Below are positions 1-7,466 of a DNA stretch of 24,638 nucleotides, one piece after another; position 1 is the stretch's first letter; each line of letters starts with the position of its first letter. The notes beneath the pieces are model-generated. The model was not told the origin of the DNA and did not search any database. It was given only the letters and a program-made list of their open reading frames with translations. The position numbers were made by a program, and so were the translations under genes. Source of the DNA: a virus; the IMG/VR virus record IMGVR_UViG_3300021425_002180, positions 1 to 24,638 of that record; one strand, written 5' to 3'.

Positions 1-1
1 G

Positions 2-181
2 TCTAGCTTCCAAGCAAAGGTTGGGATGACAGATGATCTAGTAAGTGCAACCCTATTAGCAATACGTATGATGGCTGTACTAAAAGACTGGGATCCTAGA
101 ATATATGATTCTTTCAACCAAGCAGAGCACGATGAAGATTATGAACCACCAATGCCAATCTTCATTAGTAGCAATTATTGA
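2..181 (+). CDS. 17: Terminase large subunit gp17, C-terminal fragment
   Basis: This is the last 59 codons of a gene that enters from the left; it ends at TGA 179-181. The large terminase is the ATP-driven DNA packaging motor and headful nuclease of T4-like phages. The visible part contains the sequence KVGMTDDLVSATLLA, which matches the gp17 nuclease-domain signature G-x-D-D-L-V; in T4 the last catalytic aspartate (D542) lies in this motif. An acidic, proline-containing tail (EDYEPPMPIF) follows. The ATPase domain lies outside the window. The stop codon overlaps the ATAAATA box of the next gene. The call rests on one strong motif and on the T4-like context. Confidence 0.8.
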   Translation, partial: SSFQAKVGMTDDLVSATLLAIRMMAVLKDWDPRIYDSFNQAEHDEDYEPPMPIFISSNY

Positions 182-187
182 TAAATA
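181..187 (+). promoter_or_regulatory. T4-late-like promoter box ATAAATA for the 193 gene
   Basis: ATAAATA at 181-187 resembles the T4 late promoter core TATAAATA. Five bases separate it from ATG 193. With T4 geometry (box at -13 to -6) transcription would start at the A of that ATG, giving a leaderless mRNA. No Shine-Dalgarno sequence precedes the ATG. Only three plus-strand ATAAATA copies were found by eye in the window, and all lie 4-5 bases before a start codon. Confidence 0.6.
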
Positions 188-192
188 CTTTT

Positions 193-1707
193 ATGAAGAG
201 TCTTGACAACATAGCAGAAGATCTATTTAATAAAATTCGCGGAAGGTTCCCTAGCGTTACTATCGGCGACGAAGCAGGAAAAGTTACTAATGATCCAATT
301 GTAGCTCGCTTTTTTGATTTTGATTACAAAGAAGGAGATAGAAATATCGGTAAAGTAAGTATTTCTATCAGTGAAGATAAACTTGCTGTTATGTATAGCA
401 ACAGTTTTGTAGAAAACGAAGATACAATTACTAGGCAAAACTGGTATAACTTTTTGAAAGAATTACGTGTGTTTGCTAAGAAAAGATTACTACAGTTTGA
501 TACTAGAGATATTACTAAATCAAACTTAGACAAGAGAGATTATAAATTCCTGGCGCAACAACGAGGCGGAGAACAAACAATGAGCGAGTCAACAATGTAC
601 GGTACAAGTAAAGTCAGCTACCAAGATATTGGTAATGCAAGACTAACTATTAAGCATACTGAAAGTGTAAACCAAGAACAATCAACAGGTAGAACAAGAA
701 AAATTGGTGCTATCTACGTAGAAAACACAGACGGTGAAAGATTTAAATATCCTTATAAACATCTAAATGGTGCAAGAGCAATGGCAAGACACGTTGCTGA
801 AGGTGGTAAGCCATATGATGATTTCGGCAAACATATTACAGGACTTTCAGAAGAACTAGCCAACCTACGCAAATTCAAAACTTATATGAATCGCTCAAGC
901 GTAATGGCAGAAGGTCTAGCAGGATATATGGGTGCTGTTGCTGAAAGACTTGAAACGATTAAAAAGACTGTGTCCGGCCTACAAAAAGAATCATTCTATA
1001 AACAAGCATTTGAATCTTATGAAGTACCTGTTGTAGAAGATGTACCAAACGATGTTGCAGAAAATTGGATCGACGAACTTACTATTCGTCAGTTTAACGA
1101 AGATCTAAAAGATGTATTTCCGTTTGTATACAAACTAGTAGGCGAAGCAACTCGTGCAGAAGAACTTACACCAGATGACTTAATGAGTGAAAAGAAAAGC
1201 TCACCAGCTGGCGGCCCTGCTTGTTGGGACGGTTATAAGATTGGTAATCCTAAAACTAAAGAAGGTAAAAACGGTAAACGTGTAAACAACTGTGTACCAG
1301 AAGGGTCGGATCCAATCACTGATGCACTAGATGACATAATGGGACAATTTTCCGATAAACCACAAGCACAGGAAAAACCACAACCAGAAAAACCAAAAAT
1401 TCCAATGACAGAATTTATTCTATCTTTGTTCGATAGAGAAGAAGGACAGTTTCCAAAAGGCGAAACAGCAGTACTAACAGCTATTGAAAAAGACTACGGT
1501 GAAGAATATATCGATCCTGCAAAGCAGTTTATTGAGCGTATTCAGGAAACATATGCTACATATGCAGAAGGTAATGCGTATGGAGATACAATCCGTAAGG
1601 CAAAAATGAATGGCGCCGAAAAAGGCGACAAAATTGATCATCCGGACGATGACGAAGAAAAGATTACAATCGAAAAAGGCGACTTATTAAGATTAGCCGG
1701 TATGTAA
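193..1707 (+). CDS. Phage protein of unknown function with a CWDGYK/NNCVP cysteine motif
   Basis: A 504-aa soluble protein with no signal peptide or membrane segment. I chose ATG 193 over the in-frame TTG at 178, because the TTG lies upstream of the ATAAATA box and overlaps the terminase stop. The N-terminal third is mixed alpha/beta. A central Ala/Glu-rich helical stretch follows, around residues 200-300. A short motif, ACWDGYK (about residues 342-348) with NNCVP (about 366-370), is of a kind I associate with structural-region proteins of marine myoviruses. It is followed by a Pro/Gln/Lys-rich linker and an acidic C-terminus. The position after terminase and the late-type promoter suggest a late, virion-related or assembly role. 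I do not recognise a defined family. Confidence 0.75.
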   Translation: MKSLDNIAEDLFNKIRGRFPSVTIGDEAGKVTNDPIVARFFDFDYKEGDRNIGKVSISISEDKLAVMYSNSFVENEDTITRQNWYNFLKELRVFAKKRLLQFDTRDITKSNLDKRDYKFLAQQRGGEQTMSESTMYGTSKVSYQDIGNARLTIKHTESVNQEQSTGRTRKIGAIYVENTDGERFKYPYKHLNGARAMARHVAEGGKPYDDFGKHITGLSEELANLRKFKTYMNRSSVMAEGLAGYMGAVAERLETIKKTVSGLQKESFYKQAFESYEVPVVEDVPNDVAENWIDELTIRQFNEDLKDVFPFVYKLVGEATRAEELTPDDLMSEKKSSPAGGPACWDGYKIGNPKTKEGKNGKRVNNCVPEGSDPITDALDDIMGQFSDKPQAQEKPQPEKPKIPMTEFILSLFDREEGQFPKGETAVLTAIEKDYGEEYIDPAKQFIERIQETYATYAEGNAYGDTIRKAKMNGAEKGDKIDHPDDDEEKITIEKGDLLRLAGM

Positions 1708-1735
1708 GCATATTTGGCTAATAAAATTGATTTTT
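1692..1735 (+). terminator. Possible Rho-independent terminator after the 193 gene
   Basis: ATTAGCC (1692-1698) and GGCTAAT (1716-1722) form a 7-bp stem with a 17-base loop that includes the stop codon of the preceding gene. T runs follow at 1730-1735 and again from about 1742. The U-tract starts eight bases after the stem, so termination is plausible but not canonical. It would separate this transcript from the gp32 promoter just downstream. Confidence 0.35.
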
Positions 1736-1758
1736 TGCAAGTTTTTTTAAGAAAAGAC

Positions 1759-1787
1759 TTGACAAGCTAAGTAGTTTAGTGTATATT
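1759..1787 (+). promoter_or_regulatory. Sigma70-type promoter of gp32, with a dyad over the -10 box
   Basis: TTGACA (1759-1764), a 17-base spacer, then TATATT (1782-1787). The expected start is near 1794, giving a leader of about 53 bases that ends in a strong AGGAGG (1834-1839), seven bases before ATG 1847. The -10 box lies inside a perfect inverted repeat with 8-bp arms, AGTGTATA and TATACACT (1778-1785 and 1787-1794). This could be an operator or an upstream-of-leader structure. It is the only one of the four sigma70-type promoters here with a real 5' leader. Confidence 0.8.
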
Positions 1788-1846
1788 ATACACTGTGCTA
1801 CAAACAAAGGCACAAAATATAGGCAACATTTATAGGAGGCATAACT

Positions 1847-2833
1847 ATGGCATCATTAGCAGAAATCCGAGCAAAGCTCAAAGAACAAGAAGCAAGCTCT
1901 TCCGGCAACCGCAGTTCAGGCGGTGGCGATAACAGCATTTACCCATTTTGGAATATTAAAGAAGGCGATAGCGCAGTGCTACGTTTTCTTCCTGATGGCA
2001 ACGCTGATAACACGTTCTTCTGGCAAGAACGACTTGTTATTAAACTCCCATTTGCAGGCGTAAAAGGTCAAACTGACTCACGTCCTGTACAAGTACAAAT
2101 TCCGTGTATGGAAATGTACGGTGAGACTTGTAACATCCTTAATGAAGTAAGAGGATGGTTTAAAGACGCAAGTCTTGAAGATATGGGTCGTAAATATTGG
2201 AAGAAACGTTCTTATATTTTCCAAGGCTTTGTAGTGGATAATCCACTAGCAGAGGACACAACACCAGAGAATCCAATTCGTAGGTTTATTATTGGTCCTC
2301 AAATCTTCCAGATCATTAAGCAGGCGCTTATGGATCCAGATATGGAAGAACTGCCAACAGATTATACTGCTGGTGTAGACTTCCGTCTTAACAAAACTTC
2401 AAAAGGCGGATACGCAGACTATTCAACATCTAACTGGGCTCGTAGAGATCGTCCACTAGGTGATGCAGAAATGAATGCGGTTAATACACACGGCTTATTT
2501 AATCTTAATGACTTCCTACCTAAAAAGCCAGGTGAAGTAGAACTTAAAGTGATGCAAGAAATGTTTGAGGCGTCAGTAGACGGTGAAGCATTTGATATGG
2601 ATCGCTGGGGTCAATACTTCCGTCCAGCAGGTATGAGTCAGGCAACTGGTGATCCAAATAAACCAAAGGCACCGGCAGCATCAACTCCGGCACCAGCGGC
2701 AACACCAGCGGCTGAGACTGCACCAGCACCACAACCAGAAGCAACTCCAGCACCAGCGGCTGAAGCGGCTCCTGCAGGTGACGGTAATGCTCAAGACATT
2801 CTAGCAATGATTAGAGCACGTCAAGGACAATAA
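1847..2833 (+). CDS. 32: gp32 single-stranded DNA-binding protein
   Basis: A 328-aa homologue of T4 gp32, which coats single-stranded DNA during replication, recombination and repair and organises the replisome. Support: a gp32-like start (MASLAEIRAKLK), the core segment IPCMEMYGETC, the stretch DMGRKYWKKRSYIFQGFVV, and GPQIFQIIKQALMDP, all typical of marine T4-like gp32. The zinc site looks incomplete: Cys87 and Cys95 are present, but the C-x2-C end of the T4 site is replaced by C-N-I-L. The C-terminus (about residues 270-312) is an Ala/Pro/Thr low-complexity linker ending in QDILAMIRARQGQ instead of a long acidic tail. It has an excellent ribosome site and its own promoter. UvsX and UvsY lie downstream, which fits the recombination-replication role. 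Confidence 0.93.
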   Translation: MASLAEIRAKLKEQEASSSGNRSSGGGDNSIYPFWNIKEGDSAVLRFLPDGNADNTFFWQERLVIKLPFAGVKGQTDSRPVQVQIPCMEMYGETCNILNEVRGWFKDASLEDMGRKYWKKRSYIFQGFVVDNPLAEDTTPENPIRRFIIGPQIFQIIKQALMDPDMEELPTDYTAGVDFRLNKTSKGGYADYSTSNWARRDRPLGDAEMNAVNTHGLFNLNDFLPKKPGEVELKVMQEMFEASVDGEAFDMDRWGQYFRPAGMSQATGDPNKPKAPAASTPAPAATPAAETAPAPQPEATPAPAAEAAPAGDGNAQDILAMIRARQGQ

Positions 2834-2840
2834 AACCAAT

Positions 2841-2924
2841 ATGTCTTTACTAGCAAAATCGAGAACAGAGATTCACGGTTTACCTGTCAACGTTCCAAAC
2901 GCTAGTAAAGACTTTGCTTTTTAG
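2841..2924 (+). CDS. Possible 27-aa small ORF between gp32 and uvsX
   Basis: ATG 2841 to TAG 2922-2924 encodes a short peptide beginning MSLLAKSRTEIHG and ending NASKDFAF. It nearly fills the 104-base gap between gp32 and uvsX, where coding density would otherwise drop. The only purine-rich site (AAGGA, 2823-2827) is 13 bases upstream, so initiation would be poor unless coupled to gp32 translation. Its two ends fall in the arms of a 12-bp inverted repeat, so the sequence may be an RNA structure and not a gene. I do not recognise the peptide. Confidence 0.35.
   Translation: MSLLAKSRTEIHGLPVNVPNASKDFAF
2843..2912. repeat. 12-bp perfect inverted repeat in the gp32-uvsX gap
   Basis: GTCTTTACTAGC (2843-2854) is the exact reverse complement of GCTAGTAAAGAC (2901-2912), with a 46-base loop. 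The loop can form a smaller internal pairing (ACAG with CTGT). TTTGCTTTTT follows the right arm. This could be a transcript-processing or attenuating hairpin setting the gp32:UvsX ratio. The loop is too long for a standard terminator. Confidence 0.6.
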
Positions 2925-2937
2925 ATAGGAGAAACAT

Positions 2938-4020
2938 ATGGCGAATAAAGCATTCGACCCAACGAAGTTTAGAACTTCACTAACTAAATCTATTACAGGT
3001 ATGAGTAGTGGATTCAATGATCCAACAGATTGGATTAGCACAGGTAACTATGCACTCAACTATCTTATTTCCGGAGACTTTAACAAAGGTGTTCCAATGG
3101 GTAAGGTAACAGTATTTGCAGGAGAATCTGGTGCAGGTAAATCATATATCTGTGCAGGTAACATTGTAAAATACGCACAAGATCAAGGCATCTTCGTAGT
3201 TCTAATTGACTCAGAGAATGCACTTGATGAGTCTTGGCTACACGCACTAGATGTAGATACAAGCGAAGAAAAACTACTTAAACTTAATATGTCAATGATT
3301 GATGACGTTGCTAAAACTATTAGTGTGTTTATGACAGACTATAAAGCAATGCCAGAAGAGGATCGTCCTAAGGTACTGTTTGTTATTGATAGTTTAGGTA
3401 TGTTGCTAACACCTACTGATGTTGATCAGTTTAACAAAGGTGATATGAAAGGTGATATGGGTCGTAAGCCTAAGGCATTGACTTCACTTGTTCGTAACAC
3501 AGTTAATATGATCGGCTCACATAACGTAGGCTTAGTATGTACTAACCACACTTATGCATCACAAGATATGTTTGATCCGGATGATAAGATTAGTGGTGGA
3601 CAAGGCTTTATCTATGCATCAAGTATTGTTGTTGCAATGAAGAAACTAAAACTTAAAGAAGATGAAGACGGCAACAAAATTAGCGAAGTGCGTGGTATTC
3701 GTGCAGGTTGTAAAGTAATGAAGACTCGTTACGCAAAACCTTTTGAAGGCGTACAAGTTAAGATTCCTTACGAAACAGGAATGAATCCATACAGTGGACT
3801 AGTAGAACTTTTTGAAGCAAAAGGTGTAATCGAAAAGAGCGGTAACCGCTTGAAGTATGTTACAAGCGAAGGCGAAGAACTATTAGACTATCGTAAAAAA
3901 TGGACTGGAGAGTTACTTGACACAGTTATGTCAGATTACTTAATTAAGGAAGCTTCTATGGTAAATACCGCTGATGACACTTCCGAAGAAGAAGTCGAAC
4001 CTGAATTAACTGAGGAGTAA
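2938..4020 (+). CDS. uvsX: UvsX RecA-like recombinase
   Basis: A 360-aa homologue of T4 UvsX, the strand-exchange protein for recombination-dependent replication and repair. The Walker A motif is GESGAGKS (residues 62-69), and the Walker B strand KVLFVIDSLGML ends near Asp151. A RecA-type L2-like region follows (HNVGLVCTNHTY, then KISGGQGFIYASSIVV). The C-terminus is acidic (DTSEEEVEPELTEE), as is usual in RecA/UvsX proteins. AGGAG (2927-2931) lies six bases before ATG 2938. The next gene begins four bases after the stop, so uvsX, the small gene at 4024 and uvsY are probably co-translated. Confidence 0.95.
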   Translation: MANKAFDPTKFRTSLTKSITGMSSGFNDPTDWISTGNYALNYLISGDFNKGVPMGKVTVFAGESGAGKSYICAGNIVKYAQDQGIFVVLIDSENALDESWLHALDVDTSEEKLLKLNMSMIDDVAKTISVFMTDYKAMPEEDRPKVLFVIDSLGMLLTPTDVDQFNKGDMKGDMGRKPKALTSLVRNTVNMIGSHNVGLVCTNHTYASQDMFDPDDKISGGQGFIYASSIVVAMKKLKLKEDEDGNKISEVRGIRAGCKVMKTRYAKPFEGVQVKIPYETGMNPYSGLVELFEAKGVIEKSGNRLKYVTSEGEELLDYRKKWTGELLDTVMSDYLIKEASMVNTADDTSEEEVEPELTEE

Positions 4021-4023
4021 CTT

Positions 4024-4254
4024 ATGGACGAAAGTCAAGTTGTTGAAGTCTGGACAATGTTTAAAGAATACATCGATAAAAAGCACATCGAACTAGCCGC
4101 AGAGAGATATGTCGATTTATGTGCCGATTATGGTATTTCAGACGAAGCATTACAAAACGCACTCGGCAACGATAGTGCATTAGATTATGCTATCAATTAT
4201 TACTTAGATATTGATAATGAAGATGTACTTGATGAAGAAATAGATTGGGATTAA
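4024..4254 (+). CDS. Small acidic protein between uvsX and uvsY, function unknown
   Basis: A 76-aa, strongly acidic protein, predicted mostly helical, ending in a Glu/Asp-rich tail (DNEDVLDEEIDWD). It has no cysteine motif or membrane segment. GAGGAG (4012-4017), inside the end of uvsX, provides its ribosome site, and the next gene starts three bases after its stop. Short acidic proteins in this position occur in related marine T4-like phages as far as I recall, without known function. Its place between recombinase and mediator suggests a replication or recombination accessory, but the sequence does not show this. Confidence 0.8.
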   Translation: MDESQVVEVWTMFKEYIDKKHIELAAERYVDLCADYGISDEALQNALGNDSALDYAINYYLDIDNEDVLDEEIDWD

Positions 4255-4257
4255 CAT

Positions 4258-4713
4258 ATGGGTTGGTATAGCGAGATATCTCGTGATGTAAGCAAGATTC
4301 CTCAAGCAGTAGCACACTATGAATCAGAGCTTACAGATGCAAAGCAAGAAGTAAAACTTGTAGGCAATGTTGAAAAGGCAGCGGCAGCAATGCCAGGCAT
4401 TGTTGAACAACGGTTTAATCAACTACAAGAGATTGAAGCTATACTCAACTATCTCAATATAGAACTGCGAAGATTGCGTAGTTCGTATTTTAAAAAATAC
4501 CTAGAAAATTATCAACGAGCTCTGTCTAGCCGCGATGTAGAAAAATATGTCGACGGCGAGGCAGACGTTGTTGACTACGAAAAGATTATTAACGAGTTTG
4601 CACTGATGCGTAACAAATGGTTAGGCGTTCTTAAAGCACTTGACCAAAAGCAATGGCAAATTACAAACGTAGTTAAGCTGAGAGTAGCAGGTATGGAAGA
4701 TGCATCATTATAA
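4258..4713 (+). CDS. uvsY: UvsY recombination mediator
   Basis: A 151-aa protein, slightly longer than T4 UvsY (137 aa). UvsY loads UvsX onto gp32-coated single-stranded DNA. The protein is mostly helical and highly charged. The C-terminal segment WLGVLKALDQKQWQITNVVK aligns in pattern with the conserved UvsY C-terminus (a Leu/Ala helix, then an aromatic/Ile stretch and R-x-x-E). Its position directly downstream of uvsX supports the assignment. The Shine-Dalgarno sequence is weak (TTGGGA about 10 bases upstream), so coupling to the preceding gene is likely. Its last 14 bases overlap the start of a glycosyltransferase gene, tying recombination and glycan genes into one transcript. Confidence 0.85.
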   Translation: MGWYSEISRDVSKIPQAVAHYESELTDAKQEVKLVGNVEKAAAAMPGIVEQRFNQLQEIEAILNYLNIELRRLRSSYFKKYLENYQRALSSRDVEKYVDGEADVVDYEKIINEFALMRNKWLGVLKALDQKQWQITNVVKLRVAGMEDASL

Positions 4714-5338
4714 TGTTCTAGTAGGCGTTGATCAAAATTATTATGATGAATGGGCAGTAAACTTATTACAAAGCATACAAAGATACAATCCTTGGCTTAA
4801 TTTACACTGTCATATAGTAAATCCCACAAAAGAAAATACTTTGAATGGCGTAAGTATTACCACAGAAAACATTACGTTTGCAAACGACGAATCAAAGATT
4901 TCTTATCTACAGAGTGTTAGATTCCTAGTAGTTGCAAACAAATTTAACAAAAATGAAAACGTTTTTACTTTAGATGCAGACACTGTTTGCACAAGAAAAA
5001 TAGGACACGTTTTTACACAACGACTTTTTGAAAAACAGCACGTCTTAAAGCACTATAAAGAAAATAGATGGCTTGCTGGATTTGTAACTTTTTTAAATAA
5101 TGGTTTTAGACAAGAGCTTGCTTCAGAACTAACTGCTGTTCCTATTAATGAATGGAAATGGGGTAGAGATCAAACAATACTTAATAAATTAGCAGAAGAA
5201 TACAAATACGAAAAATTAGATAGATTATGGATGTCTATAGGTAAAAACAAATTCAATAGTGCATTTTTAACTTTAAAAGGCGAGCAGAAGGTAACTGAAA
5301 AATATTTAAATGTTTATAGGAAGTATCTAGATGTATAA
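4700..5338 (+). CDS. GT-A-type glycosyltransferase
   Basis: A 212-aa protein with a nucleotide-diphospho-sugar transferase fold pattern. The N-terminal strand (YNVLVGVDQNYYDEWAVNLL) resembles GT8-like enzymes, and the D-x-D metal/sugar-nucleotide motif is in FTLDADTVC (Asp92, Asp94). A second acidic segment (WGRDQTILNKL, about residues 151-161) fits the acceptor/catalytic loop of such enzymes. ATG 4700 lies inside uvsY (14-base overlap), and the next gene overlaps its stop. The donor and acceptor sugars cannot be told from sequence. It is probably part of the phage's surface-glycan set. It is shorter than most cellular GT8 enzymes. Confidence 0.75.
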   Translation: MHHYNVLVGVDQNYYDEWAVNLLQSIQRYNPWLNLHCHIVNPTKENTLNGVSITTENITFANDESKISYLQSVRFLVVANKFNKNENVFTLDADTVCTRKIGHVFTQRLFEKQHVLKHYKENRWLAGFVTFLNNGFRQELASELTAVPINEWKWGRDQTILNKLAEEYKYEKLDRLWMSIGKNKFNSAFLTLKGEQKVTEKYLNVYRKYLDV

Positions 5339-6044
5339 AGTTTTTTGGTCAAATAGTCGTCCTAATTTTGGAGACATCTTAACTCCTTATATATTAGATC
5401 ATTACAATGTAAATTACGAGATGGTGCCTAAGCCAGAGCAAGGAAATGCTATGAGTATAGGTTCAATTATTCATAAAGCAATTGATGGAATGATTGTTTT
5501 AGGAAGTGGTTGTATGCATAGTAAACATCAATTAAATCCTAAAGCAGACTATCGTTTTGTTAGAGGTCCTTTAACTAGGCAACGAGTAATTGCTTGTGGT
5601 GGCACTTGCCCTAGTATATACGGCGATCCAGCTTTATTGTTACCAGAGTTTTGTAATGAAAGTAAAAAAGAATATGATGTTGGTATTGTACCTCATTATG
5701 TTGATCACGCTGACATAACTGAAAAATACCCTAATCATAAAATAATTGAACTTACTAATAACGATCCGTTAGCAGTTGCAAAAGAAATTACAAAATGTAG
5801 GTCGATTATATCCACATCGTTGCACGGTATTATTGCTGCTCACGCTTATGGAATACCAGCAGCCTGGGTTAAGTATTCAAACAAGCTAAAAGGTAACGAT
5901 ATTAAATTTAGAGATTATTATAGTTCCGTGCAATGTACAGATTACTTTAGACCTTATAAACATATTGAAGATGTAGAATTTTGTACTCCTACACTACCTG
6001 ACCTAAACAAATTAAAAGAAAAGTTTTTAGAATTAAATGACTAA
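5331..6044 (+). CDS. Polysaccharide pyruvyl transferase-like protein
   Basis: A 237-aa protein with hallmarks of the polysaccharide pyruvyl transferase family, whose members add pyruvate ketals to sugars of exopolysaccharides and cell-wall polymers using phosphoenolpyruvate. Visible motifs in order: NFGDILTPYIL (residues 12-22), IVLGSG (about 55-60), RGPLTRQ (about 79-85), GDPALLLP (about 99-106), then STSLHGIIAAHAYGIPAAWV near residues 162-181. The S-x-H-G-x-I-x-A-x-A-x-G-I-P block is the most characteristic. It starts at ATG 5331, inside the previous gene (8-base overlap). Some family members are glycosyltransferase-like with no proven pyruvyl activity, so the reaction is inferred. Confidence 0.8.
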   Translation: MYKVFWSNSRPNFGDILTPYILDHYNVNYEMVPKPEQGNAMSIGSIIHKAIDGMIVLGSGCMHSKHQLNPKADYRFVRGPLTRQRVIACGGTCPSIYGDPALLLPEFCNESKKEYDVGIVPHYVDHADITEKYPNHKIIELTNNDPLAVAKEITKCRSIISTSLHGIIAAHAYGIPAAWVKYSNKLKGNDIKFRDYYSSVQCTDYFRPYKHIEDVEFCTPTLPDLNKLKEKFLELND

Positions 6045-6684
6045 GCCCAGAGATTTATTACAATTTAGATTATTAAAGCAAGCAATACAAGAAGAAGGTA
6101 TTAACTTTAGTGCTATCGATACTAACACAAAAATAAATCATCAAAATGGTTATGTAGAATTTAACGGCAAACAGATAGGGTTAAAATATCCTAAAAGTTA
6201 CGTAGAAGAAATAAACAAATTATCAAAACAAAAAATTTATGACTTTTGTTTTATTGGACATTTTGAAGATAAAGGCAGACAAGAACTACTAGAAAAGTAT
6301 CAGTCTAAAAATAGTTATATTAAGAATAGTTTTAACGGTAGAGATCCTAAAGTAAAATATCAGTTTGATAAATCATACTATTCAATTATTAGTTCTACAA
6401 AATACGGTTTAGTACCTAATCATAAAGGTCCTTGGTACGATCACGAATATGCTTGGTCATATAGATTTATTGAATGCATATTTGCAAAATCATTACCTAT
6501 ACTTTTTAAAGAAACAAAACTAGGAAAGTTTTTCCTGAAAGATTACAATTATATCTGGGATGATGAGTTCAGCCCGTTAGCTGACGATACATATAACAAA
6601 CTAGTAGAACAAAATTATCAAAAAGCTATTAACGAATTTGTACTACAACCAGAAGAAATAAATGCTTTATACGGTATGCAATAA
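6037..6684 (+). CDS. Exostosin/GT-B-like glycosyltransferase
   Basis: A 215-aa protein resembling the C-terminal half of exostosin-like glycosyltransferases. Typical features are YDFCFIGHFEDKGRQELL (opening strand of a GT-B C-domain), SYYSIISSTKYGLVPNHKGP, then WSYRFIECIFAKSLPILF, the usual pattern in which an R-x-x-E pair precedes a strand ending in I-P-I/V. The protein is small for a complete GT-B enzyme, so the N-terminal Rossmann domain is reduced or missing. It overlaps the previous gene by eight bases (ATG 6037). Its stop TAA (6682-6684) lies inside the ATAAATA box of the next gene, so transcript end and new start meet here. Substrate unknown. Confidence 0.65.
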   Translation: MTKPRDLLQFRLLKQAIQEEGINFSAIDTNTKINHQNGYVEFNGKQIGLKYPKSYVEEINKLSKQKIYDFCFIGHFEDKGRQELLEKYQSKNSYIKNSFNGRDPKVKYQFDKSYYSIISSTKYGLVPNHKGPWYDHEYAWSYRFIECIFAKSLPILFKETKLGKFFLKDYNYIWDDEFSPLADDTYNKLVEQNYQKAINEFVLQPEEINALYGMQ

Positions 6685-6687
6685 ATA
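6681..6687 (+). promoter_or_regulatory. T4-late-like promoter box ATAAATA for the 6693 gene
   Basis: ATAAATA (6681-6687) is followed by five bases and ATG 6693, the same geometry as at 181-193. No Shine-Dalgarno sequence is present. Predicted transcription start is the A of the start codon. It overlaps the stop codon of the upstream gene. It suggests late expression of the glycan genes from 6693 to 10089. Confidence 0.6.
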
Positions 6688-6692
6688 TCTGT

Positions 6693-7466
6693 ATGAAAAC
6701 AATCGTACTTGTCACAGGTGGCTTTGATCCACTACACTCCGGTCATATTCAATACTTTAAAGATGCTAAAAATTTAGGCGACGAATTACACGTTGGCTTA
6801 AATTCAGACGATTGGCTTACACGTAAGAAAGGCAGACCCTTTATGCCTTTCAAAGAAAGATTAGCAGTAATAGAAAATTTAAGTTTAGTTGATAAAGTTA
6901 TTTCATTTGACGATAACGACGATAGTGCCTGTGGAGCAATATTTAAGACATTATCTACACACGGTACAATAGAACTTGTATTTGCCAATGGCGGCGATCG
7001 GACAGACACTACAACACCAGAATATAAAACATACGGTGACTTACCTAAGATTAAATTTGCTTGGGGAGTAGGCGGCACAAACAAAGCTAATAGTAGTAGT
7101 TGGATACTTGATGAGTGGAAAACACAAAAAACAGAACGTGAATGGGGATATTGGCGGGTGTTAGACGACAAGCCTGAAAAGGGTTACAAAGTAAAAGAAC
7201 TTGTAATTTATCCAGGCAAAAGTTTAAGTATGCAAAAACACTATTATCGTAGCGAACAATGGAGTATTTTAGAAGGCTGTGTTAAAATGCAGACAAATTT
7301 TAATAACAGAGACGAAACAGTATTTCTAGAACCAAGTTCAAGGCCGTATGACATTGATAAAGAAATATGGCATCAGGCATCAAATCCTAATGGTGTAAAC
7401 GCACACATTCTTGAGATTCAGCGAGGAGAAAAATGTGTGGAAGAAGATATTGAAAGAAGAGATTAA
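6693..7466 (+). CDS. Cytidylyltransferase-cupin fusion (nucleotidyltransferase plus sugar-isomerase-like cupin)
   Basis: A 257-aa two-domain protein. Residues 1-140 form a cytidylyltransferase-like domain of the RfaE/TagD type: GGFDPLHSGHIQYFKDA carries the H-x-G-H nucleotide-binding motif (His15, His18), and GGTNKANSSSW supplies the usual second C-terminal signature. Residues about 150-250 form a cupin like the C-terminal domain of type II mannose-6-phosphate isomerases: YPGKSLSMQKHYYRSEQWSILEG, then the second cupin strand with His227. The pair would activate a sugar or polyol phosphate as a CDP derivative and bind or isomerise a related substrate. It is preceded by a late-type box without a ribosome site. 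The next ATG directly follows its stop. The substrate is unknown. Confidence 0.8.
   Translation: MKTIVLVTGGFDPLHSGHIQYFKDAKNLGDELHVGLNSDDWLTRKKGRPFMPFKERLAVIENLSLVDKVISFDDNDDSACGAIFKTLSTHGTIELVFANGGDRTDTTTPEYKTYGDLPKIKFAWGVGGTNKANSSSWILDEWKTQKTEREWGYWRVLDDKPEKGYKVKELVIYPGKSLSMQKHYYRSEQWSILEGCVKMQTNFNNRDETVFLEPSSRPYDIDKEIWHQASNPNGVNAHILEIQRGEKCVEEDIERRD

Noticed and set aside
203-231. TTGACA, 17-base spacer, TTTAAT inside the start of the 193 gene
   Set aside because: It is in coding sequence, has no gene start at the expected downstream distance, and the -10 box is imperfect. Chance matches are common in AT-rich DNA.
2640-2790. Repeated GCACCAGCGGC-type units as a tandem repeat element
   Set aside because: They encode the Ala/Pro/Thr linker of gp32. 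Ordinary low-complexity coding sequence explains them.
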